Assembly (NCBI GenBank): GCA_945870465.1
Contig: CAMBSS010000111.1
Location: 1-14,544, forward strand
Reading direction: 5' to 3'
DNA length: 14,544 nucleotides
Origin: Bordetella parapertussis
GTDB taxonomy: Bacteria; Pseudomonadota; Gammaproteobacteria; Burkholderiales; SG8-41
Position 1 is the first letter of the stretch; each line of letters opens with the position of its first letter. Positions 1-6,299 of the stretch are shown piece by piece. The notes below the pieces were generated by a model. The model ran no database searches. It saw only the letters and a list, made by a program, of their open reading frames with translations, and was not told where the DNA came from. A program made the translations under genes and the position numbers.

Positions 1-3000
1 CCGCTACGGCGGCGCCTGCAGCGGCGGCGTCGTCTACCAGATGCCCACCTTCAACAACTCGCAGACCCCCGGCGCGTTTCCCGTTCCGCCGGTGCCCAAC
101 GCCGCGCCCGCCCTCCCGGCGGCCGCCCGCCAGACGATAGGCTCCGCGCCGAATCCCGTCGGCACCCGCGCCGCGGTCTGCGCCGCGCCGTCCGGCGGCA
201 GCGCGCTCAATATCCGCAACACGGGCGTGCAGACCTACAATCAGGCCTGCAACAACAATTACTCGAACGTGAACTCGTGCGCAGGGTGGTATGGAACTTC
301 GTGCGTGCCCAACAGCACGCCGGCGCTCAACTGCCCGAACCGCACCAACAGCGTCGCCGCCGGCGCCACCGGCCAGTGGTACCAGGCGTACCAGAACCAG
401 CTGGCCGCTTCCCCTCCGCAGTTTACTACGGCCTTCGTTCACGAGTGCCTGGCCGATGACGGGCCCGGCAACAATCCGAGCGGCGGCTATCCGACGTCGT
501 TCATGCGCACGTTCGGACAGGCTTTCAGTGCAGCGGCCACGCCCAACGCATCCGTCGCGGCCAGCTCCGGCCTGACTGCGGCTTACACGACGTCGGCCTC
601 GGCGGCGCAGCGTGTCACGGCCGATGCGACGAAGAACATCGACGTCTACTCGACCAATTACCTGAACTTCCTGTACGGCGCGAAGGCGTGCCGCGATTCT
701 GCCGGCGCGCTCATCACCGTGAGCCCGGTCAGCACGCCGCCCGCCGGCGCAACGTGCAGCCCGATTGCGCGCAAGACGCGCCTGCAGGTGGCGAAGGACG
801 CCTTGTCCGGCCTCGTCGCTACGACGGACGGCGTGCGCCTCGGCCTGATGGTCTACAACAAGACCGACACCACGACCGCCAGCGAAGGCGGCAACATCGC
901 GTACGCGATCCGGCGCATGGGTGGCAATTCAAGCGACCTGCCGGCCTACAACAACCGCGCGTCGCTGATCACGGCGATCCAGGGCGTCGTCGCGTCTTCG
1001 CGCACGCCATTGACGGAAACCCTGTACGAGGCGTACCGGTATTTCTCCGGCCGCACACCCGTCTTCGGCACCCTTGCCACGGTGGCGCAGGTCGGCGGCA
1101 CCGTATCCGCCGCCCGGGAAACGAGCGTCGGCACCAACGCCGATCCGGTCAACGTTTACGGCAACGTTTACGTGACCAACGCGGGCGGATTTTACAACTC
1201 GCCGATGATGAGCAACCCGAATGTCGCGGGTCCGGCCAACTGCCAGAAAAACTACATCGTCATGATCACCAACGGCCAGCCGGAGGAGGACTCCACCGCA
1301 AACACCGCCATCAAGACCATGGCCTATGCGGCGGGCACCGGTGCGACGGTCTCACCGCGTACTGACTACAGCACTTCAGGCGCGACGCCCAACAATGCGG
1401 GCGCACCCGATTACCGGCAGATCCCGACCGTTGCGGGCGGCAATCCCTATGGCCCGACCGACGCCGCCGGCACGACGGCTGACGGCGGCTACGTGTGGCT
1501 CGACGAACTGAGTTATTTCATGTCGCAGGCCGACGTGAGCCCGGGCGGTGCGAATTTCCAGTCTGAACACACCACTTGCACCAATCCGGTGGCGCCGGGC
1601 TACACGTGCAACGGGCCGACCACGACTGATCTGATCACAGGTCGCCAGTCCATCATTACCTACACCATAGGTTTCGCCGGCATCAGCGCTCCCGTGGTAC
1701 AGAATGCGGCGGTGGTATCCGGCGGCATCTATTACATCGCGCAAAACGCCCAGCAGTTGCAGGCAGCCCTGGTGGCCGCGTTTATCGCGATCCGAAACTG
1801 GAATCCGACGGCGGCAGCAGCGACGGTGCCGATCTCGTCGCTGAACCGGGGTGAGAGTTCGCACGACGTGTACCTCGCGTTCTTTGGGCCGTCAGTCGCT
1901 TCGGCATGGCCGGGAACCGTCAAGAAATACCAGATCAGCACGCTGGCAAGCGATTGCGGCTCCGGAATACCGCTATGTCTGATCGGCCAAACGCAGATTA
2001 ACGGTTTGTATAACATCCAGACCGTCGATCCGGTCACCGGGGCGTCCGTCGTCGATCCGACGGCGACCAGCGGTCCTAACGATCTGCTCCATCCGCCCGG
2101 CAGCGCCTGGTATGCAGCCACGGTGCAGGACGGCGCGCTGCCCACCAAGGGCGGCACCGGACATGTATTGATCAATACGGCGGGTTACACACCCGATCAA
2201 CGCAAGATCTATACATTCCTCACGGACAGCGTATCGCTCTATACCGCGGGGACCAAGTCGTCTACCACCAACCTCACGCATGTCACCAATGCGGTCGACT
2301 ACATCACCAACGGCAGCAACGTCACGCGCTGCCGGATGGGTGACGCCGGAGCCTGCACAGGCTCGCCCAGCATTAGCCTGGCAACCAAGGAAATGCTGCT
2401 CAGCTTCATCCGCGGCGGCAACACCGGCGATACGAATTGCACCGACGGCAGTACCGGCACGCTGTGCTCGACCTGGTCGACGTGGCCGCATTCCGCCGTC
2501 GAGCACTCTAAACCGGTCATCATCAACTACGACAGCTCGACCAGTCCCCCGGTGCAGTACATGTATTACGTGCAGAACAACGGCATGCTGACCGCGGTCG
2601 ACACGAACACCGGGCGGGAGAAATGGTCGTTCATGGTCGAGGAGGCCTTGCCGAAAATCGCGGCTATGCAAGCCAATGTCAACGGTCCCGAGCTTTACGC
2701 GGCCGACGGCAGCCCCGCGGTTTTTTACGACGATGCGAACGGCGACGGCATCATCAACGGCAGCGACCGTGTCTGGCTTTATTTCGGTCTGCGGCGCGGC
2801 GGCCGCGCGCTTTACGCGCTCGACATTACGCAGAAGGACACTCCGTTCTTCAAGTGGAAAGCCACCTCCGAGCAGCCGTCGGTCACTGGCAGCATGTCCG
2901 CTGGCAGCAGCACTCTGAACGTTGGCTGGACCGCCAACTTCGCGGCCGGGATGCAGATACGGGTTGCCGGTGCAGGCGCGAGCGGCGCCGACCTGGTCAC

Positions 3001-4306
3001 CACCATCAGTTCGCTCACCAGCACGCAAATGACGCTGGGCGCCAGCGCCAGCACCGCGGTCGCCAACGCCCGGGTGGAAACCGTCGGTAGCCCACTGTCT
3101 GGAAAGGTATGCAACGCCAGCAGCACCTGCGCCGCAACTCCGGCGTACACGGAGATGGGAGAGACATGGTCGACGCCGAATATCGCCAAGATCAAAGCGC
3201 TGTTCGGCGTGGCGAATAGTCCGCCTGCGCTGATATTCGGCGGCGGTTACGATCCGGCGGAAGACACCGTGCCGCCAGGCACCCGCGCCATGGGCCGCGC
3301 CGTGTATGTCGTCAACGGCGACACCGGTGCAGTGGTCAAGGCGTTCGGCAACGGACAGGGCAACATAGCCGCCGATTTCCGCACCGCCAACATGCTCAGC
3401 ACTTATGCAGTGCCGTCGGACGTCACCGCCATCAATACCGACTTCGATGCGCAGAATTACGTCGATCGGCTCTATGTCGGCGACATGGGCGGCAACGTCT
3501 GGCGCTTTGACGTAGATGATGCGGTTCCGGGTAACTGGAAAGGCGAGTTGCTGGCAAGCTTGTCTAACGCCGCGGGCGAAAAACGCAAGTTCTTCTTCCC
3601 GCCGGCGGTGGCGCCGCAGGACCATCCGTTCAACTTCCACGCGGTTTATATCGGCTCGGGCGACAAGGAACACCCGCTACTGACCAGCAGCACCACGCCG
3701 CCCACCACCGATGACCGCATGTTCATGCTGATGGACGACCCCACGCTGAATTCGGGTGGCGGCACGCCTGACACCGGCGGCCCCTCGGCACTGGCGACGC
3801 CTATCGTGCTGGGGACGCTCGTGGATATCGCGGACGTCTCGACGACCGGCGCCGACGCCACGTCTTTGACCAGCACCGCGAACAGCCTGAAGGGACGGCA
3901 GGGCTGGTCGCGCCGCCTGCAGAACGGCGAGAAAGTCATCAATGCATCGACGGTGTTCAAGCTGCAGGCGCAAATCAGCCGGCTGCGGTTCGGCACCTAC
4001 GCGCCGCTGGTACAACTGAATGCCTGCACACCGCCGGGCGAAGGGCGATTGAATGAAATCGACTCGCTGAGCGGAGACCTGCTGGCGATCAACGGCGCCG
4101 CCGCGGGACCGCAACGCTGGTATACGGGCTTCCTGTCGCGAGGTTATATGTCGAGCACCCAGCTGCTGATTTTGCCGAGCGGAGGCGTGGGCAGCACCAA
4201 AGTCATCTACCAGTTCAACTGTGCGGACGCGAATTGCCAGGGCACCCAGATCGGCACCTTGGGCGCACCGACCAAGATCTACTGGTACCTGGAACCCGAG
4301 CAGTAA
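1..4306 (+). CDS. pilY1: PilY1-type type IV pilus tip/adhesin protein, 5' end outside window
   Basis: Large secreted pilus-biogenesis factor of the PilC/PilY1 family, which acts at the pilus tip in adhesion and in controlling retraction. The frame is open from base 2, so the real start and signal peptide lie upstream; 1434 residues are visible. Residues below are numbered from the internal Met at base 41. The first part matches the VWA-like half of PilY1: YLNFLYGAK, TRLQVAKDAL, GVRLGLMVYN, TPLTETLYEAYRYF, CQKNYIVMITNG (near 398-412) and YTIGFAG. The DxSxS metal motif would lie upstream. The C-terminal beta-propeller starts near residue 815, with MYYVQNNGMLTAVDTNTGREK (from 841), a calcium-loop-like DANGDG (898-903), GGRALYALDIT, GETWSTPNIAKIKA and YVGDMGGNVWRFDVDD. 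An extra module of about 70 residues interrupts the propeller. It is the last gene of its unit, followed by a terminator. Family assignment is very sure; the adhesion role is inferred from the family. Confidence 0.93.
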   Translation, partial: RYGGACSGGVVYQMPTFNNSQTPGAFPVPPVPNAAPALPAAARQTIGSAPNPVGTRAAVCAAPSGGSALNIRNTGVQTYNQACNNNYSNVNSCAGWYGTSCVPNSTPALNCPNRTNSVAAGATGQWYQAYQNQLAASPPQFTTAFVHECLADDGPGNNPSGGYPTSFMRTFGQAFSAAATPNASVAASSGLTAAYTTSASAAQRVTADATKNIDVYSTNYLNFLYGAKACRDSAGALITVSPVSTPPAGATCSPIARKTRLQVAKDALSGLVATTDGVRLGLMVYNKTDTTTASEGGNIAYAIRRMGGNSSDLPAYNNRASLITAIQGVVASSRTPLTETLYEAYRYFSGRTPVFGTLATVAQVGGTVSAARETSVGTNADPVNVYGNVYVTNAGGFYNSPMMSNPNVAGPANCQKNYIVMITNGQPEEDSTANTAIKTMAYAAGTGATVSPRTDYSTSGATPNNAGAPDYRQIPTVAGGNPYGPTDAAGTTADGGYVWLDELSYFMSQADVSPGGANFQSEHTTCTNPVAPGYTCNGPTTTDLITGRQSIITYTIGFAGISAPVVQNAAVVSGGIYYIAQNAQQLQAALVAAFIAIRNWNPTAAAATVPISSLNRGESSHDVYLAFFGPSVASAWPGTVKKYQISTLASDCGSGIPLCLIGQTQINGLYNIQTVDPVTGASVVDPTATSGPNDLLHPPGSAWYAATVQDGALPTKGGTGHVLINTAGYTPDQRKIYTFLTDSVSLYTAGTKSSTTNLTHVTNAVDYITNGSNVTRCRMGDAGACTGSPSISLATKEMLLSFIRGGNTGDTNCTDGSTGTLCSTWSTWPHSAVEHSKPVIINYDSSTSPPVQYMYYVQNNGMLTAVDTNTGREKWSFMVEEALPKIAAMQANVNGPELYAADGSPAVFYDDANGDGIINGSDRVWLYFGLRRGGRALYALDITQKDTPFFKWKATSEQPSVTGSMSAGSSTLNVGWTANFAAGMQIRVAGAGASGADLVTTISSLTSTQMTLGASASTAVANARVETVGSPLSGKVCNASSTCAATPAYTEMGETWSTPNIAKIKALFGVANSPPALIFGGGYDPAEDTVPPGTRAMGRAVYVVNGDTGAVVKAFGNGQGNIAADFRTANMLSTYAVPSDVTAINTDFDAQNYVDRLYVGDMGGNVWRFDVDDAVPGNWKGELLASLSNAAGEKRKFFFPPAVAPQDHPFNFHAVYIGSGDKEHPLLTSSTTPPTTDDRMFMLMDDPTLNSGGGTPDTGGPSALATPIVLGTLVDIADVSTTGADATSLTSTANSLKGRQGWSRRLQNGEKVINASTVFKLQAQISRLRFGTYAPLVQLNACTPPGEGRLNEIDSLSGDLLAINGAAAGPQRWYTGFLSRGYMSSTQLLILPSGGVGSTKVIYQFNCADANCQGTQIGTLGAPTKIYWYLEPEQ
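2879..3088 (+). other. Inserted repeat-like module inside the PilY1 propeller
   Basis: About 70 residues (947-1016 from the Met at base 41) lie between the propeller strand ending FFKWKAT and the conserved GETWSTP strand, which are close together in ordinary PilY1. The module begins VTGSMSAGSSTLNV and continues through IRVAGAGASGADLVTTI, QMTLGASAS and TAVANARVETV. This pattern (a polar strand, then GMQIRVAGAGASGADL, then a T-L-x-A-S-A-S strand) resembles a small beta module I know from phage tail and cell-surface proteins. The reading frame is intact. The boundaries are estimates, and the phage-like origin is a recollection of the pattern, not a search result. Confidence 0.5.
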
Positions 4307-4323
4307 GCGGTCAGGCAACTCTT

Positions 4324-4355
4324 AAAATCCCTGCCCTTGCGGCAGGGATTTTTTT
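4324..4355 (+). terminator. Rho-independent terminator after pilY1, probably bidirectional
   Basis: A 10-12 bp stem, AAAATCCCTGCC paired with GGCAGGGATTTT, has a 5-base loop CTTGC and is followed by a run of seven T. It starts 17 bases past the pilY1 stop. On the minus strand the same stem is followed by TTTTAAG, so it may also stop transcripts of the convergent ispH, whose stop codon lies about 50 bases away. Confidence 0.9.
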
Positions 4356-4406
4356 GTACGCGTGCTGTGGAGATTGAGCCGGGGACTCCCCCCCGGTGAG
4401 GCCGGG

Positions 4407-5339
4407 TCAGGAAGCTTCGGTGGCCAGATTCTTGGGTAGTGGAAACGTCACGCGCTCGGTGATCCCCGCCAGCTCCGAGACTTCGGTCGCACCCAGTTCC
4501 CGCAAGCGGAAGACGACTTCCTGCACCAGCACTTCAGGCGCAGATGCACCGGCGGTAACGCCAATACGCGCTTTGCCTGCGACCCATTCGGGTTTCAGCT
4601 CGCCCGCATTGTCAACCATGTAGGCGGCCACATTCTGATTGGCCGCTACTTCGCGCAGGCGGTTGGAGTTCGAACTGTTCGGTGAACCGACCACGATCAC
4701 GACGTCGCATTGCTGGGCCAGCACCTTGATTGCATCCTGGCGGTTCTGTGTCGCATAGCAGATATCATCTCTTTTCGGGCCGACGATTGTCGGAAAGCGC
4801 TTTTTGAGCGCGCTCACCATCTGGCTGGCATCGTCGACCGACAGGGTGGTCTGGGTGACGAATGCCAGATTGCTTTCGTCCGCAACCGTGAGCAAGGCAA
4901 CATCATCCAGCGTCTCGACCAGGTACATGCCGCCCCGCGACTGGCCCATCGTACCTTCGACTTCCGGGTGTCCGTGGTGCCCGATCATCACGATCTCGCG
5001 GCCGAGTTCGCGCATCTTCGCGACTTCGACGTGCACCTTGGTCACGAGCGGACAGGTCGCATCAAAAACCTTGAGCTGCCGGGCGTCGGCCTCGCGACGC
5101 ACGTCCTGCGATACTCCGTGCGCGCTGAAAATCACAGTACTGCCGGCGGGCACTTCGGAGAGGTCTTCGACGAACACCGCGCCCTTCGTGCGCAAGTCGT
5201 TGACCACGAATTTGTTGTGCACAACTTCATGGCGCACGTAAATCGGCGCGCCGTGGATCTGCAGGGCGCGCTCGACGATTTCGATGGCACGGTCGACGCC
5301 AGCGCAAAAGCCGCGGGGTTTGGCGAGCAGCACTTGCAT
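4407..5339 (-). CDS. ispH: 4-hydroxy-3-methylbut-2-enyl diphosphate reductase
   Basis: Last enzyme of the MEP pathway. A [4Fe-4S] cytosolic enzyme reduces HMBPP to isopentenyl and dimethylallyl diphosphate. The 310-residue protein has the normal length and starts [20 protein letters not shown]. The three cluster cysteines are visible: Cys12 (GFCAGV), Cys96 (DATCPLV) and Cys194 (DDICYAT). Substrate residues also stand out: His41, His74 (SAHGV), His124 and Glu126 ([10 protein letters not shown]), [16 protein letters not shown] and AGASAP. The ATG at 5339 is preceded by GAAGG about ten bases upstream and fits the family start exactly. It is convergent with pilY1. Upstream, toward lspA, there is a 490-base repeat region instead of a close neighbour, so it is probably transcribed from its own promoter. 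Confidence 0.97.
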   Translation of the reverse strand: MQVLLAKPRGFCAGVDRAIEIVERALQIHGAPIYVRHEVVHNKFVVNDLRTKGAVFVEDLSEVPAGSTVIFSAHGVSQDVRREADARQLKVFDATCPLVTKVHVEVAKMRELGREIVMIGHHGHPEVEGTMGQSRGGMYLVETLDDVALLTVADESNLAFVTQTTLSVDDASQMVSALKKRFPTIVGPKRDDICYATQNRQDAIKVLAQQCDVVIVVGSPNSSNSNRLREVAANQNVAAYMVDNAGELKPEWVAGKARIGVTAGASAPEVLVQEVVFRLRELGATEVSELAGITERVTFPLPKNLATEAS

Positions 5340-5365
5340 ATTTGGGACACCTTCGAAAGGGTAGG

Positions 5366-5394
5366 ATTATAAACCTTTGCCGCACAGGCGCGAA
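5366..5394 (-). promoter_or_regulatory. Candidate sigma-70 promoter for ispH
   Basis: Minus-strand reading gives a perfect -10 box TATAAT at 5371-5366 and, 17 bases upstream, TTCGCG at 5394-5389, a weak -35 (3 of 6). The leader to the ispH ATG would be about 20 bases. The -10 lies at the junction of unique DNA and the first tandem repeat unit, and the -35 lies inside that unit. The other repeat units lack TATAAT because they join to TAGATCT instead. Confidence 0.5.
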
Positions 5395-5520
5395 CCCGTG
5401 CAGTAGATCTAAATCTTTGCCGCACAGGCTCGAACCCGTGCAGTAGATCTAAATCTTTGCCGCACAGGCTCGAACCCGTGCAGTAGATCTAAATCTTTGC
5501 CGCAAAGGCGCGAAGGCGCA
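5371..5520. repeat. Tandem 40-bp repeat, three units plus a diverged partial fourth
   Basis: Units run 5371-5410, 5411-5450 and 5451-5490. The second and third are identical; the first differs at two positions (C for T early in the unit, G for T near its middle). A partial fourth unit (5491-5520) starts identically and then turns into the CGCAAAGGCGCGAAGG core of the dispersed repeat. On the minus strand each full unit can fold GCACGGG against CCTGTGC around a 6-base loop, with one G-U pair. The array lies just upstream of ispH. Confidence 0.92.
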
Positions 5521-5612
5521 AAGGAAAGCAATAGGAACGGGAAAAACACGAACGAAGGCAGCACCAAGAACCTGACCTTTAAGCCTTCCTTTGCGCCTTC
5601 GCGCCTTTGCGG
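5500..5612. repeat. Gene-less inverted-repeat element, 26-bp perfect arms
   Basis: The arm 5500-5525 is the exact reverse complement of 5587-5612, and the arms enclose 61 bases. The outer ends are CCGCAAAGG..CCTTTGCGG. There is no credible open frame in the loop. The shape is like a MITE or REP-type palindromic unit, and the arms are the same core repeat that flanks the GxxExxY gene at 9180-9659. Confidence 0.85.
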
Positions 5613-5701
5613 CTGATTTTTTAACCACTTAAATAATCGCCGGAATTTGACCATTGAGCCCTCCTTTGCGCCATCACGCCTTTGCGGCTAGTCCTTACCG
5701 G
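5587..5701. repeat. 115-bp direct repeat, copy A (contains two repeat cores)
   Basis: Matches 5731-5845 with about five mismatches in 115 bases, at a 144-base offset. It contains a core at 5587-5612, a 49-base spacer with TTTTTTAACCACTTAAAT, a second core at 5662-5687, and then CTAGTCCTTACCGG. That last piece is the reverse complement of the final lspA codons plus the stop, so this copy carries a stray lspA tail. Confidence 0.9.
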
Positions 5702-5730
5702 GAACTGAATGCCACGAACGCGTTGAGCCG

Positions 5731-5845
5731 TCCTTTGCGTCTTCGCGCCTTTGCGGCTGATTTTTTAACCACTTAAATGATCGCCGGAATTTGACCGTTG
5801 AGCCCTCCTTTGCGCCTTCGCGCCTTTGCGGCTAGTCCTTACCGG
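5731..5845. repeat. 115-bp direct repeat, copy B (runs into lspA 3' end)
   Basis: Second copy of the block at 5587-5701. Its cores are at 5731-5756 and 5806-5831. Its last 14 bases (5832-5845) are the genuine last codons and stop of lspA, so this copy is likely the parental one. Between the two copies lie about 30 bases (GAACTGAATGCCACGAACGC and following) of no recognised function. Confidence 0.9.
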
Positions 5846-6299
5846 TTTTCCCCGGCCACAGGCTCTCCCATATCAGCAGGGCCGCGCCGCAGGTGATGGC
5901 CGAATCCGCCACATTGAACGCGGGCCAGTGGTAGCCGGCCACGTGAAAATCGAGAAAATCGATCACCGCGCCCAGCCATATTCGATCGATCACATTGCCG
6001 ATGGCGCCGCCCAGAATCAGCGCCAACGCAAAACAAAACAGTGTCTGGCGCGGATACTTGCGCAGCAAATACACGACCCACACTATGGCGACGACGGCGA
6101 TAGCAATAAAAAATCCGCGTTGCCAGCCCCCCGCGCTGGACAAAAAACTGAACGCCGCCCCCTTGTTATGTACGAGTACCAGGTTGAAAAACGGCGTGAT
6201 TTCGATGCCGCTGCCGTACGCGAGCGAGCGTGTAATCGCGAACTTGGTCAGTTGGTCCAGTATGACCAGCGTCCCGGCAATTCCCAGCCAGCGGATCAT
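5832..6299 (-). CDS. lspA: Lipoprotein signal peptidase (signal peptidase II)
   Basis: Inner-membrane aspartic peptidase that cuts the signal peptide from diacylglyceryl-modified prolipoproteins. I place the start at the ATG at 6299, giving 155 residues (family 150-170) and [19 protein letters not shown]; its ATG overlaps the ileS TGA as ATGA, which implies coupled translation. A longer frame upstream is only ileS read out of frame. Catalytic aspartates are Asp105 (GNVIDRI) and Asp132 (FNVADSAI). Asp15 (LDQLTK) and Asn45 ([10 protein letters not shown]) are the other conserved residues. Hydrophobic segments near 4-20, 62-79, 86-103 and 130-147 give four membrane spans. The last codons are duplicated downstream in repeat copy A. 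Confidence 0.96.
   Translation of the reverse strand: MIRWLGIAGTLVILDQLTKFAITRSLAYGSGIEITPFFNLVLVHNKGAAFSFLSSAGGWQRGFFIAIAVVAIVWVVYLLRKYPRQTLFCFALALILGGAIGNVIDRIWLGAVIDFLDFHVAGYHWPAFNVADSAITCGAALLIWESLWPGKTGKD

Noticed and set aside
1973..3673. A 566-codon open frame on the minus strand opposite pilY1
   Set aside because: High G+C coding DNA commonly leaves long open antisense frames. The protein is Arg/Ala/Gly/His-rich without a recognisable domain, while the plus strand is clearly PilY1.
5371..5490. GGGTTCGAGCC in the 40-bp units resembles a tRNA T-arm, suggesting degenerate tRNA genes
   Set aside because: With a 7-base T-loop the stem does not pair, and no acceptor, D-arm or anticodon arm is present.
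5409..5654. An 81-codon minus-strand frame across the repeats ([22 protein letters not shown])
   Set aside because: It is a translation of the inverted-repeat element and tandem units. Such repeat-derived frames have no domain and no independent support as genes.
5587..5831. The repeat cores after lspA as intrinsic terminators
   Set aside because: The stems are not followed by a T run on the minus strand, so they do not fit a Rho-independent terminator for the lspA transcript.
5371..5845. A CRISPR array in the lspA-ispH gap
   Set aside because: The tandem units abut without spacers, the other copies have identical repeated spacers, and there are no cas genes.
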